DNA of 63,249 nt from Desulfarculales bacterium UBA702 (GTDB lineage: Bacteria > Desulfobacterota > Syntrophobacteria > Syntrophobacterales > Syntrophobacteraceae). Shown here piece by piece: positions 17,505-26,553 of this stretch. Under the pieces are notes generated by a model. The model did not search any database and was not told where the DNA came from. It saw nothing but the letters and a program-made list of their open reading frames with translations. Every line of letters starts with the position of its first letter. Within the stretch, counting starts at the first letter, position 1. Both the position numbers and the translations under genes were made by a program. The stretch is taken from assembly GCA_002298165.1 (NCBI GenBank), contig DBMI01000106.1, forward strand, positions 1 to 63,249, read 5' to 3'.

Positions 17505-18716
17505 ATGCAATTATTCAGGACTGGTTATGCAACACTCAAATTGAGCGCGGCTTTAACGATGGTTTCCGGCTTTCTGTTGCTGGGGGGCTGCGACAGCGGG
17601 CACACCCAGCAGGCGGCTCCGAATACTATCCCCGAGGTGGCCTTGGTTACCCTCGAAGTGCGGCCGGTCGAACTCACCACCGAGTTGCCGGGACGAACAT
17701 CCGCCCACCTCGTGGCGGAAATTCGGCCCCAGGTAAATGGGATTGTGCGGAAGCGCATGTTTAAGGAAGGCTCGGATGTAAAAGCGGGAGAACTCTTATA
17801 CCAGATAGATCCCGCTCCCTTTCAGGTCGCCTTTGACTCGGCAAAAGCCTCTCTTGGGAAGGCCCAGGCAAATCTGCCGGCAATCAGATCGAAGTCTGAG
17901 CGCTACAAGGAACTCCTGGTTGACAAGGCTGTCAGCCGCCAGGACTATGACGATGCGATTTCGGCCGTCGGCCAGGCACAGGCCGAAATAGAATACTGGA
18001 AGACCGCGGTTGAAGCGGCCAAAATCAACCTTGGCTACACCCGAGTCACGGCACCAATTTCCGGGCGCATCGGCAGATCCAGCATAACGGATGGCGCGCT
18101 TGTAACAGCCTATCAGCAAAACACTTTAGCAACCATTCAGCAGTTGGACCCCATATATGTAGACGTGACCCAGTCGTCCGCCGATCTGCTGCGTTTGAAG
18201 CGGCACCTTGAGGCCGGCCGGCTCACCAGCGACAAGGAAGGCGGGCAAAAGGTTCGAATCATGCTCGAAGACGGCACGCCTTACCCAATTGAGGGTAAGC
18301 TGCAGTTTCGAGACGTGACCGTTGATCCGGCAACCGGGTCTTTCACTCTGCGGATAGAAGTCCCCAATCCAGATCAACTACTTCTTCCCGGAATGTTCGT
18401 TCGGGCAGTTATTAAGGAGGGAATCGCCGAGCAGGCGATCCTCGTCCCGCAGCAGGGTGTCACCCGCAATACAAAGGGAGAACCTATTGCATTGATCGTC
18501 GATGATGAAGGAAAAGTACAGCAAAGAACACTATCCCTCAACCGTGCAATCGGCGATCAGTGGCTTGTCTCTTCCGGACTTTCAGTCGGAGAGCGGGTAA
18601 TTGTCGAGGGTATGCTAAGCGTCAGGCCAGGGACTGTGGTTAAGGCTGTCTCCTTCAATAATCCCAAGCCCGGATCTGAAGCCCCCAATACCAAGCTTCA
18701 GCCAAAATCAAATTAA
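17505..18716 (+). CDS. RND efflux periplasmic adaptor, AcrA/MexA type
   Basis: The periplasmic membrane-fusion subunit (403 residues) of a tripartite pump. The signal peptide ends in a lipobox (LLLGGC, Cys about 29), so it is lipid-anchored. The order is a first beta/lipoyl half (PGRTSAHLVAEIRPQVNGIV), an alpha-helical hairpin (about 105-170), the second lipoyl half (YTRVTAPISGRIGRSSITDG), a beta-barrel and a membrane-proximal domain. AGAGAGG lies before the ATG. It is 12 bases ahead of the transporter gene and would bridge it to the outer-membrane channel. Confidence 0.93.
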   Translation: MQLFRTGYATLKLSAALTMVSGFLLLGGCDSGHTQQAAPNTIPEVALVTLEVRPVELTTELPGRTSAHLVAEIRPQVNGIVRKRMFKEGSDVKAGELLYQIDPAPFQVAFDSAKASLGKAQANLPAIRSKSERYKELLVDKAVSRQDYDDAISAVGQAQAEIEYWKTAVEAAKINLGYTRVTAPISGRIGRSSITDGALVTAYQQNTLATIQQLDPIYVDVTQSSADLLRLKRHLEAGRLTSDKEGGQKVRIMLEDGTPYPIEGKLQFRDVTVDPATGSFTLRIEVPNPDQLLLPGMFVRAVIKEGIAEQAILVPQQGVTRNTKGEPIALIVDDEGKVQQRTLSLNRAIGDQWLVSSGLSVGERVIVEGMLSVRPGTVVKAVSFNNPKPGSEAPNTKLQPKSN

Positions 18717-18728
18717 GAGAGGACCGAG

Positions 18729-21700
18729 ATGCTGTCTAATTTTTTCCTGGACCGCCCGGTCTTCGCCTGGGTTATAGCCATAATCATGATGCTGGCGGGT
18801 GCTCTGGCGATCTTTAAACTCCCGATAGCCCAGTATCCCAACATCGCACCTCCATCGATTGCAATTGATGCATACTATCCAGGGGCCTCGGCCGAAACGG
18901 TCGAAAACACCGTCGTTCAGATTATCGAGCAAAAGATGACGGGGTTTGACAAATTATTGTACATGACTGCCGCAAGCGACGCCTCGGGCAGCGGGCGAAT
19001 TGAGCTGACTTTTGCACCGGGGACTGATCCTGACCTCGCCTGGGCCCAGGTTCAAAACAAGCTTCAACTCGCCTATGCTAGTTTGCCATCGGTTGTTCAG
19101 AATCAGGGAGTCAAGGTCAGCAAGTCGACAAGAAACTGGCTCATCATCGTGGGGCTTACCTCTGAAGATGGCAGCATGGACGACAACGACCTGGGCGACT
19201 ATGCCCAGACAAGCCTCCAGGAGGTACTTGCGCGAGTACCTGGGGTTGGCGAAGTTGAAACCTTCGGTTCCCAGTATGCCATGCGGGTGTGGCTGAATCC
19301 GGACAGACTCAACGATTTTCAGCTGACCATGGATGATGTCCTTAGGGGACTCAGAGCCTACAACGTGGAAGTTTCAGCCGGCCAGTTCGGGGCGGCTCCG
19401 GCGGCTGAAGGCCAGCGATTGAATGCCTCTATAATAGTCCAGAACCTGCTCAAAACCCCCGGGGAGTTTGCCGCTATACCATTGCGCACCAATTCCGACG
19501 GTTCGGTCGTGCGGGTGCGTGATGTTGGTCGGACGCAACTGGGTACCGAGAGATACGGAACCATCACGCTTTTTAACGGCAGACCGGCGACCGGCCTGGC
19601 AGTCCGGCAAGCCCCCGGCGCCAACGCCCTTGATACCGCCGATGCTATCAAGGCAAAAATGACGGAACTCTCAAGGTATTTCCCCCCTGGCGTCAAGGCT
19701 ATTTATCCCTTCGACACAAGTCCTTTCGTCAGGGTCGCAATATGGGAAGTCGTGAAGACACTCCTTGAGGCAATAATTCTAGTTTTTCTGGTTATGTACA
19801 TTTTCCTTGGAAACATACGCGCAACGCTCATTCCTACACTGGCGGTCCCCGTCGTCATTTTGGGAACTTTCGCCTTCCTGGGAGCAATGGGATATTCAAT
19901 CAACATGCTGACCATGTTTGCCATGGTCCTTGCCATCGGTTTGCTGGTGGACGATGCCATCGTTGTTGTGGAAAATGTAGAACGGGTAATGTCAGAGGAG
20001 GGACTCTCCCCCAGGGAAGCAACCCGCAAGTCCATGAGAGAAATAACCAGCGCGCTTGTAGGTATCGGCCTGGTGCTCTCGGCTGTTTTCGGTCCCATGG
20101 CATTCTTCGGAGGCTCAACCGGGGTCATTTATCGACAGTTCTCAGTCACAATTATAGCCGCAATGATGCTCTCGGTGGTCGTCGCACTGATCTTGAGTCC
20201 GGTCCTTTGCGCATCGCTCCTGAAGCCGGTGGGTAAAGGGCATGGGGCAGGGGAAACTGGATTTTTTCTGTTCAGGCTATTTTTCCGTTGGTTCGATAGG
20301 ACCTTCAACTCATTCAGAGAGAAATACCAATCCGCGGTCCGCCACATAATTTCCAAAAAGATCAGGTATCTGCTGGTTTATCTTTTGATCGCGGCCGGCC
20401 TTTTTGTCCTCTTTGAGCGAATGCCGACATCCTATCTGCCCAATGAGGACCAGGGTGTTATGTATTTCCAGGCCATTCTGCCCGCGGGTTCAACCCTCGA
20501 ACAAACCTCCGCGATCCTTGCCGAGGTGCGGAATTTTTTTCTCCAGGATGAAAAAGATTCAGTTAAAGACTGTTTCACTCTCGCCGGCCGGGGCTTTTCC
20601 GGTACAGGGCAGAACGTCGGCCTCGGTTTTGTAATGCTCAGGGACTGGGATCTGCGCCAACGGCCTGAGCTGACGGTAAATGCCGTTGCAGGCAGGGCCA
20701 TGGCGCGGTTCTCAAAAATCCGCAATGCAAGGGTATATGCGTTCGCGCCCCCGGCCGTTCGCGAACTCGGAACAGCCGGTGGTTTCGACTTTCAGCTGCA
20801 GGACAGGGCCGGGCTTGGGCACGAACAACTGATGGCGGCACGCAACCAGTTGCTCGGCATGGCTTTGAAGGACCCAAGGCTGATCCGCGTCCGTCCCAAC
20901 GGACTTGACGACGTATCACAGTACCGAATTGATGTAGATTGGGAAAAAGCCGGCGCTCTGGGTGTCCCTATAAACTCGATCCACACTACCATTTCGTCCA
21001 GTTTCGGCAGCGCCTATGTGAACGATTTTATCCATGGCGGGCGTGTCAAGCGCGTTTACGTCCAGGCCGATTCTCCCTACCGAATGCTTCCAAAAGATCT
21101 CGAAAAGCTCTACGTCCGTAATGTTAACGGAACGATGACCCCGTTTTCTTCGTTCGCAACGGGACACTGGTTTTTCGGCTCGCCGCGACTCGAGCGCTTC
21201 AACAGTTTCCCGGCGTTGAATATTTGGGGCGAAGCACCGCCTGGGAAGAGTTCGGGGGAGGCGATGCGGGCAATGGAAGAGATTGCCTCGAAGCTCCCAA
21301 AGGGCATTGGTTTCGACTGGACAGGACTCTCCTATCAGGAGAGGCAGACAAGATCACAGGCACCTATGCTCTACGCCTTTTCAATGATCGTGATTTTTCT
21401 CTGCCTGGCGGCACTCTATGAGAGTTGGACTGTTCCGATTTCAGTTATGTTGACTTTGCCGCTTGGCGCAATAGGTGGAATTATCGCCTCCTCCCTAAGG
21501 GCATTTCCCAATGACGTTTACTTTCAAATCGGCCTTCTTACGGTTTTGGGCCTGACGACCAAGAATGCCATTTTGATCGTTCAATTTGCAATGGCCAAGG
21601 TGGAGGAAGGAGCGGGACTTGTCGAGGCGACTCTCGAAGGCGCCAAACTCCGGCTTCGTCCCATCGTCATGACCTCGCTCGCCTTCGGCTTCGGCGTACT

Positions 21701-21896
21701 TCCCCTGGCAATGGCAACCGGAGCCGGTGCTGGAGCGCAAACTGCCATAGGCACGGGAGTACTGGGCGGGATGATTGCCGCGACATTCCTGGCAACCCCT
21801 TTCATTCCACTGTTCTATGTGGTTGTCGTGCAACTTTTCGGGAGAAAAAAGGGCGCGCGGGTGGAAAAACCGAACCCGGCAGCCGCAAATATCTAG
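18729..21896 (+). CDS. RND multidrug transporter, AcrB/HAE1 type
   Basis: The inner-membrane proton-driven pump (1055 residues, standard length). The N terminus SNFFLDRPVFAWVIAIIMML is typical. Twelve membrane spans are split by two large periplasmic loops. The proton-relay pair is Asp408-Asp409 (GLLVDDAIVVVENVERVM) and the partner Lys is about residue 945 (LTTKNAILIVQF). This marks the HAE1 (hydrophobe/amphiphile) group, which exports drugs, detergents and bile-acid-like compounds. The gene overlaps nothing, and its stop is 13 bases before the channel gene. Confidence 0.95.
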   Translation: MLSNFFLDRPVFAWVIAIIMMLAGALAIFKLPIAQYPNIAPPSIAIDAYYPGASAETVENTVVQIIEQKMTGFDKLLYMTAASDASGSGRIELTFAPGTDPDLAWAQVQNKLQLAYASLPSVVQNQGVKVSKSTRNWLIIVGLTSEDGSMDDNDLGDYAQTSLQEVLARVPGVGEVETFGSQYAMRVWLNPDRLNDFQLTMDDVLRGLRAYNVEVSAGQFGAAPAAEGQRLNASIIVQNLLKTPGEFAAIPLRTNSDGSVVRVRDVGRTQLGTERYGTITLFNGRPATGLAVRQAPGANALDTADAIKAKMTELSRYFPPGVKAIYPFDTSPFVRVAIWEVVKTLLEAIILVFLVMYIFLGNIRATLIPTLAVPVVILGTFAFLGAMGYSINMLTMFAMVLAIGLLVDDAIVVVENVERVMSEEGLSPREATRKSMREITSALVGIGLVLSAVFGPMAFFGGSTGVIYRQFSVTIIAAMMLSVVVALILSPVLCASLLKPVGKGHGAGETGFFLFRLFFRWFDRTFNSFREKYQSAVRHIISKKIRYLLVYLLIAAGLFVLFERMPTSYLPNEDQGVMYFQAILPAGSTLEQTSAILAEVRNFFLQDEKDSVKDCFTLAGRGFSGTGQNVGLGFVMLRDWDLRQRPELTVNAVAGRAMARFSKIRNARVYAFAPPAVRELGTAGGFDFQLQDRAGLGHEQLMAARNQLLGMALKDPRLIRVRPNGLDDVSQYRIDVDWEKAGALGVPINSIHTTISSSFGSAYVNDFIHGGRVKRVYVQADSPYRMLPKDLEKLYVRNVNGTMTPFSSFATGHWFFGSPRLERFNSFPALNIWGEAPPGKSSGEAMRAMEEIASKLPKGIGFDWTGLSYQERQTRSQAPMLYAFSMIVIFLCLAALYESWTVPISVMLTLPLGAIGGIIASSLRAFPNDVYFQIGLLTVLGLTTKNAILIVQFAMAKVEEGAGLVEATLEGAKLRLRPIVMTSLAFGFGVLPLAMATGAGAGAQTAIGTGVLGGMIAATFLATPFIPLFYVVVVQLFGRKKGARVEKPNPAAANI

Positions 21897-21909
21897 GAGA
21901 CGCTCTGAG

Positions 21910-23313
21910 ATGATATGGAAGATTTCTTCAATCCTGGCTGCGGTAATTTTTCTCAATGGCTGCACGATGATTCCGAAGTACACCCGCCCCGAAGCCCCCA
22001 TTCCGGCACACTGGCCCGACGGCTCTGCATACAGGGCGACGCCGCGGGAGGCCATAGCCGCCGAGGGCCTCAAATGGCGAGAATTTTTCTCCGATGAGCA
22101 TCTCCAGCACACAATCGAAACGGCCCTCAAGAACAACCGCGATCTCAGGGTGGCTGCATTGAATGTGGAAAGGGCACGTGCACTATATCGAATACAGCGT
22201 GCCGAGCTTTACCCGACACTCAATGCAATAGTCAACGGGAGCAAACAACGCCAGCCCGCCGACATCGCAGGGTCGAGTTCTGCAAAAACTTCCGAGCAGT
22301 ACGGTGCCGGCCTGGGAATAAGCTCCTGGGAGATTGATTTTTTCGGGCGGATCCGAAGCTTGGAAAAAAGCGCCCTCGAGACATACTTTTCAACCGAACA
22401 TGCACGCCGCAGCGCTCAGATCCTGCTGGTGTCCGAAGTCGCCAATGCGTACCTGACACTTGCCGCGGATCGCGAGAATCTAATGCTCGCCATGTCAACC
22501 ATGGATGCGCAGCAGGCCGCCTACAACCTTATCAGGAGGCGCCATGAGGTCGGTTTGGTACCTGAACTCGACCTTCACCAGGTTCAGACAAGAGTGGATG
22601 CCGCGCGGGTAGACGTCGCCAAATTCACCCAACTCGTGGCCCAGGATGAGAATGCCTTGAACCTGCTGGTGGGATCCCCTCTTCCCGCCGATCAGCTCCC
22701 GGAGTCCTTGAGCTTTATTTCTTCGCTTGCCGATGTTTCGCCAGGGGCGTCATCGGAGGTGCTCTTAAATCGCCCCGATATTCTTCAGGCCGAGAGCCTG
22801 CTAAAAGCCTCTAATGCAAATATCGGCGCCGCACGAGCGGCTCTGTTCCCTCGAATAACTCTCACGACCGCCCTGGGCACCGCAAGCAGCGATCTGACCG
22901 GTCTTTTCCAACCTGGCTCTCTTGCCTGGAATTATGCACCCCAGCTCGTGATGCCGATCTTCGATGCCCGCCTCTGGTCGGCGCTAAAGGTCACCAAGGT
23001 GGATCGCGAGATTGCCGTAGCACAATATGAGAGGGCCATTCAGGGGGCATTCAGAGAAGTTGCGGACGCACTCGCGCAAAGGGGAACCATCGGAGACCAG
23101 ATCGCGGCCCAGCAGTCCCTCCTCGATGCCACCAGGGAAACCTACAGGCTGTCCAATGCGCGCTATGAGCGAGGAACTGACATCTACCTGAACGTCCTTG
23201 ACGCGCAACGCTCACTCTATGCCGCACAGCAGGGACTGATTTCCATCAGACTCGCCAAGCTGTCAAACCAGGTAAGGCTTTATGCAGTATTGGGCGGGGG
23301 CAGCGACTCGTAA
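21910..23313 (+). CDS. RND outer-membrane channel, OprM/NodT type lipoprotein
   Basis: The outer-membrane factor (467 residues) of the pump. The signal peptide ends in a lipobox (FLNGC, Cys about 18). Two homologous halves each carry long coiled-coil helices (e.g. NNRDLRVAALNVERARALYR and SLLKASNANIGAARAALFPR) and beta strands for the trimeric barrel; the second half ends ERGTDIYLNVLDAQRSLY. AGGAGA 9 bases upstream fixes the ATG at 21910; a longer open frame overlaps the transporter gene but is not plausible. It is the last gene of the efflux operon and is followed by a terminator hairpin. Confidence 0.93.
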   Translation: MIWKISSILAAVIFLNGCTMIPKYTRPEAPIPAHWPDGSAYRATPREAIAAEGLKWREFFSDEHLQHTIETALKNNRDLRVAALNVERARALYRIQRAELYPTLNAIVNGSKQRQPADIAGSSSAKTSEQYGAGLGISSWEIDFFGRIRSLEKSALETYFSTEHARRSAQILLVSEVANAYLTLAADRENLMLAMSTMDAQQAAYNLIRRRHEVGLVPELDLHQVQTRVDAARVDVAKFTQLVAQDENALNLLVGSPLPADQLPESLSFISSLADVSPGASSEVLLNRPDILQAESLLKASNANIGAARAALFPRITLTTALGTASSDLTGLFQPGSLAWNYAPQLVMPIFDARLWSALKVTKVDREIAVAQYERAIQGAFREVADALAQRGTIGDQIAAQQSLLDATRETYRLSNARYERGTDIYLNVLDAQRSLYAAQQGLISIRLAKLSNQVRLYAVLGGGSDS

Positions 23314-23384
23314 GACCTGTTTGCCTCAAAGGTGTTTTGTTCAGGCTTAAAAGGTGGCGCATGATTCCCCGGACAAAAAAAAGC

Positions 23385-23420
23385 AAACCCAACACGCCTA
23401 ATCGAGTTGTTGGGTTTTCT
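23385..23420 (+). terminator. Terminator after efflux operon
   Basis: AAACCCAACA (23385-23394) pairs perfectly with TGTTGGGTTT (23408-23417) around a 13-base loop and runs into TTTTCTT. It lies about 70 bases after the channel gene stop. The A-rich left side would let it work on the minus strand as well. Confidence 0.7.
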
Positions 23421-23493
23421 TGAGGGCCTGTTGCCCAAATATTTTTTCGAAAAATATGCTGATTAAATTGGATGAACGAACCTGAGGAACGTG

Positions 23494-23520
23494 ATTCCCG
23501 CAGCGCTTCTGGGCGGGAAT
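23494..23520. repeat. Dispersed GCGGGAAT inverted repeat, copy 2
   Basis: ATTCCCGC (23494-23501) and GCGGGAAT (23513-23520) form an inverted repeat with an 11-base loop, followed by GACGATCTTC. The same core followed by GACG occurs at 9-20, 35804-35828 and 35898-35905. Confidence 0.55.
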
Positions 23521-23599
23521 GACGATCTTCGGAAGCTGAGATTCCGACAGATCATTCCGAAATCAGGCAACAGCCCCTGTAAGCCACGGAATAAACCTA

Positions 23600-24448
23600 T
23601 TACGACCTTTCGACGATGGTCCCCACCGCCAGGTAATCCTTCACCGCTTCCTTCAGCTCTTTTCTGCGGTCTAGAAACTGCTGCTTCATTCCCCTAAGCC
23701 ATTCGGCATGGCGGATTACGTCTTCTCGGGTCAGGAACAACGGGTGGTCCCCAGTTCGGATATCAATTTCCAGGCGTCCATCTTTCCAGCCATATGTGCC
23801 CGAGCCACTGCACAACATGCACCGGGCCCTGCCGCCTGGCTGAAACCTGAAGGTATCTCCCCCGCAAACGGGACAGACAGGCCCCTCGGGCGCAATCCTC
23901 GCGGAAGCGTCCAAAAGGCTTTTTGCCAGTCGCAAGGCGTTTTGCCTGTTTTCGGGCGAGAGCAGCGTTTCACCGGGAAGAGCACCATAAAACACGTCAG
24001 AACCTCTCAGATCGGCGAAGGCCAGCTTCGCGAAGCTTTCAACATTCAACTTGGTGCTGCCTTCCATACCCTCGATCCCCGCCACTGCTACGGCCACTGC
24101 GGGCTTTCCCCATAGCCGGTCCACGAATGCATAGAATTGAAGACCCCGGTCGAGGAACTTTTTGAGCGCCGCATTTGCTGAAAGCAGATATGTGGGCGCA
24201 GCCGCAATCCACGCATCAGCCAGTGAAATTTCCTCAAGGAGTGCAATTAAACCATCTTCCTGCGGGCAGCGCATTTTTCCGAAAAGACACTGATAGCATG
24301 CCTGGCATGGCCTTATGTCGAAATCCGATAGGCGTGCCAGCCGAAGCTCCCAGCCCGCACCCATCCCGGCATGGATTTGTTTTATCATCAGTTCGCAATT
24401 GCCGTTTTTCCGTGGGGAAGCGGATACCCCGAGCAGAACTTTTCCCAT
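23600..24448 (-). CDS. Iron-sulfur flavoprotein-like NAD(P)H reductase with zinc-ribbon tail
   Basis: A flavodoxin-fold protein of 282 residues. The FMN loop is GVSASPRKNGNCE (7-19). A compact cysteine cluster C48-x2-C51-x2-C54-x6-C61 fits the CX2CX2CX4-7C motif that binds a 4Fe-4S cluster in archaeal-type iron-sulfur flavoproteins, which pass electrons and can reduce oxygen species. It is longer than that family (about 190-200 residues): residues about 190-282 add CPVCGG and CMLC, a likely zinc ribbon, and a charged helical end. The leader contains a terminator-like hairpin at 24511-24545, so attenuation is possible. Confidence 0.82.
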   Translation of the reverse strand: MGKVLLGVSASPRKNGNCELMIKQIHAGMGAGWELRLARLSDFDIRPCQACYQCLFGKMRCPQEDGLIALLEEISLADAWIAAAPTYLLSANAALKKFLDRGLQFYAFVDRLWGKPAVAVAVAGIEGMEGSTKLNVESFAKLAFADLRGSDVFYGALPGETLLSPENRQNALRLAKSLLDASARIAPEGPVCPVCGGDTFRFQPGGRARCMLCSGSGTYGWKDGRLEIDIRTGDHPLFLTREDVIRHAEWLRGMKQQFLDRRKELKEAVKDYLAVGTIVERS

Positions 24449-24948
24449 TCGATATGCCCTTCGATCAATGGTGGTTTCGATTGACTTACCCGATTTTCAA
24501 GGCCATAAAAAAAGCTAACCGGAGGGGCTAGAACCGGTTAGCTTTAGAGGAGGAAAGAGTTGGTTTCTCTTGCCCTCATGATTTAGCAATTAGCGTACCA
24601 AATCTCGCCAATTGAATATTCGCATCTATTACGCCAACTTACCAACATCCAGCGTTTCACGCCATCCCGCCCCAATCCCGCCATTTTTCGATAATCCAGC
24701 CATTATCCCGCCACAATACCCCCTAATCAAAAAAGAACTGGGCGGTTTCATTCATTGCGCTATCAAAGTGGAGGGAATCACGGGATTAACGGATGCGGAA
24801 TGCAGGGAAAGATTTTACATTATTGGCCGCGCAAACCAGTTAACATGTTGCCCGAACGGGCTTTATCAAAAATTCTTCATCCGCAAACTCAGTGCTGCTT
24901 TTCTAAAGACCGGATGGTTTTATTACCTGGAACAAGAAAGGATTAATC
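24449..24948. other. Divergent intergenic region with hairpin
   Basis: About 500 bases between the flavoprotein and SDR genes. It holds the strong hairpin at 24511-24545 and, at about 24655-24715, three to four copies of ATCCCGCC-like words. The 149-codon plus-strand frame here is not convincing. Confidence 0.45.
24511..24545 (-). terminator. Minus-strand terminator or attenuator ahead of flavoprotein gene
   Basis: AAAGCTAACCGG (24511-24522) pairs perfectly over 12 bp with CCGGTTAGCTTT (24534-24545), loop of 11. On the minus strand the stem is followed by seven U, a canonical intrinsic terminator. It sits 63 bases upstream of the flavoprotein start, so it ends either an unseen small RNA or the leader of that gene. 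On the plus strand it is directly followed by AGAGGAGGA, a strong ribosome-binding-like word. Confidence 0.7.
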
Positions 24949-25737
24949 ATGGAATTCGGGCTCAAGGACAAATCAGTGCTCGTCACCGCATCCAGCACGG
25001 GTCTGGGGAAAGCGACAGCTTTGGAATTCGCCAGGGAAGGCGCAAATGTCATGCTCTTTAGCCGCTCAAAGGAAAAACTCGAAGCAGCGAAAAACGACAT
25101 AAAATCCAGGACAGGCAAGGAGCCTTCATACACCGTCGGCGATGTCACCAGTCCAAAGGATCTGCTGCGGGTCGTCGCGAGCACTGTTGACAAATTCGGC
25201 CATATCTATGCGCTTGTAAATAATGCTGGCGGCCCTCCAGCGGGCACATTCGACGATTTGGCCGACGAAGACTGGCAGAAGGCTTATGAGCTGAACCTGC
25301 TCTCATTCATGCGCACTATTCGGGAGGTGCTTCCCCACATGCGCCGGCTCGGCACCGGCAGGATCGTAAACTACACTTCTTCGTCCATAAAGCAGGTGAT
25401 TGATAATCTCATACTATCCAACACCTTCCGGATGGGAGTGGTGGGACTAACCAAAAGCCTTTCCCGTGAACTCGGGAAGGACAATATACTCATAAATGTA
25501 ATGGGCCCGGGCCGAATCAGCACCGACCGCATGCGTCAGATAGACGAAGCAATGGCCGATCGGCAAGGTGTTAGTCCGGAGCAGGTTTACCAGGATTCAA
25601 TAAAAACAATTCCCCTCGGCCGCTACGGTACGCCGGAAGAATATGCCAGGCTGGCGGTTTTTTTGTGCTCGGAGGCCAATACCTACATTACGGGTCAGGC
25701 CTTTCTGGTGGACGGAGGCATGACGAGGGCGTACTAA
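24949..25737 (+). CDS. SDR-family protein with altered catalytic motif
   Basis: A 262-residue Rossmann protein of the group annotated as 3-oxoacyl-ACP-reductase-like SDR. The cofactor loop is ASSTGLG (14-20), NNAGG is at 91-95, and the C terminus ends ITGQAFLVDGGM as in FabG. The YxxxK catalytic pair is missing: the aligned stretch reads SNTFRMGVVGLTK, with Ser157 and Arg161 at the Tyr and Lys positions. This matches a known SDR-like subgroup that lacks the perfect tetrad, so it may use other residues or not be a dehydrogenase. The gene stands alone, with AAAGGA before the ATG. The substrate is unknown. Confidence 0.83.
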   Translation: MEFGLKDKSVLVTASSTGLGKATALEFAREGANVMLFSRSKEKLEAAKNDIKSRTGKEPSYTVGDVTSPKDLLRVVASTVDKFGHIYALVNNAGGPPAGTFDDLADEDWQKAYELNLLSFMRTIREVLPHMRRLGTGRIVNYTSSSIKQVIDNLILSNTFRMGVVGLTKSLSRELGKDNILINVMGPGRISTDRMRQIDEAMADRQGVSPEQVYQDSIKTIPLGRYGTPEEYARLAVFLCSEANTYITGQAFLVDGGMTRAY

Positions 25738-25787
25738 CTGATTACATCCCCCCTTTTCTTCTTATTCCATCTCTTTCGACCGTAAGT

Positions 25788-25827
25788 CACCCCGGTTCGC
25801 CCGGTTGTAACCGGGCTTGCCGGGGTG
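25788..25827. terminator. GC-rich stem-loop after SDR gene
   Basis: CACCCCGG (25788-25795) pairs with CCGGGGTG (25820-25827), and within it CCCGGTT pairs with AACCGGG around a 2-base loop, leaving a short internal loop. It starts about 50 bases after the SDR stop. There is no long U-run, so it may be a weak terminator or a mRNA-stabilising/REP-like element. Confidence 0.5.
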
Positions 25828-25941
25828 GTTGGTTTGATTCCGTCACTTCAACAACGGCACAAGCCTTTCAATAAAGAATTGGGGAGAACTGAACCCCCAA
25901 TGAACAAATGACCTGCTAATTGCATCAGGTCTGGCTAATTT

Positions 25942-26277
25942 TTAGTACTGGTTGCTGGAACTCCCAGATGTACCCGATTGGCTACTGGAACTCCCAGATG
26001 TGCCCGATTGGCCGCTGGAGCTGTTAGATGAGCCGGTATCACGATCCACAGCCGATCTTTCCGTGGATTTTGTGGAGCTGCTGCTGTCACCGGTTGTGCC
26101 CATATCGCTCGAAGATCTATCCTGGCTCATCGTCCCCTTATCGGTTGAGTAGGAACTGCTGGAGCCTTTGTCCTTATCTGTTTTGCTCGATGAGCTTCCC
26201 CAGGCAAATGCCTGTGTACTCAGAAAAGCCGTAGTCAAGCTTACGGCCAGTATCTGAATCATCCTCTTTTTGTTCAT
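25942..26277 (-). CDS. Exported Ser-rich repeat protein
   Basis: A 111-residue low-complexity protein with a signal peptide (MNKKRMIQILAVSLTTAFLS, cleavage near QAFA). The mature part is mostly Ser, Gly, Thr, Asp and Lys, and ends in two copies of a 10-residue unit (QSGTSGSSSS/N), encoded by a near-perfect 30-bp DNA repeat. AAAGGAGAGGAA before the ATG at 26277 fixes the start; a longer frame upstream is unlikely. There is no Cys and no lipobox. The composition suggests an extended periplasmic or surface linker, or a matrix-like protein. No family recognised. Confidence 0.6.
   Translation of the reverse strand: MNKKRMIQILAVSLTTAFLSTQAFAWGSSSSKTDKDKGSSSSYSTDKGTMSQDRSSSDMGTTGDSSSSTKSTERSAVDRDTGSSNSSSGQSGTSGSSSSQSGTSGSSSNQY
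25955..26014. repeat. 30-bp tandem repeat inside Ser-rich gene
   Basis: Two near-identical 30-base units, 25955-25984 and 25985-26014, both start CTGGAACTCCCAGATGT. A degenerate third copy follows to about 26044. They encode the C-terminal QSGTSGSSSS-type repeats, so copy number may vary between strains. Confidence 0.7.
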
Positions 26278-26553
26278 TTCCTCTCCTTTCAAATTGTTGG
26301 CAATATCTTTTAATATGATAATCAAAGAGGTGCCTGAACAGGGGTAATAGATAATATTTACGAGTATATAGATGTTTCAGGTACTTTGCCGCCGATCATG
26401 ACACAAGCCTTGAAGCCCCAAAACAATGAGACTATCGACCATCGCTGAGGACTCTTATCCTATTATTGTAGGTGATTTTGCCGCGGGACTCCGCCTGATT
26501 TGGACTGAATTGGGCCGAGGCTCGCGTAGTCAATTAAGATGGAGGAGAATAGA

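Noticed and set aside
24655..24715. ATCCCGCC-like repeated words as a CRISPR or array
   Set aside because: Units are 8-9 bases, imperfect and without regular spacers.
24612..25061. 149-codon plus-strand frame
   Set aside because: Overlaps the start of the well-supported SDR gene in another frame; no homology seen.
25942..26044. 30-bp tandem repeats as a CRISPR array
   Set aside because: The units are coding repeats of a Ser-rich protein and have no spacers.
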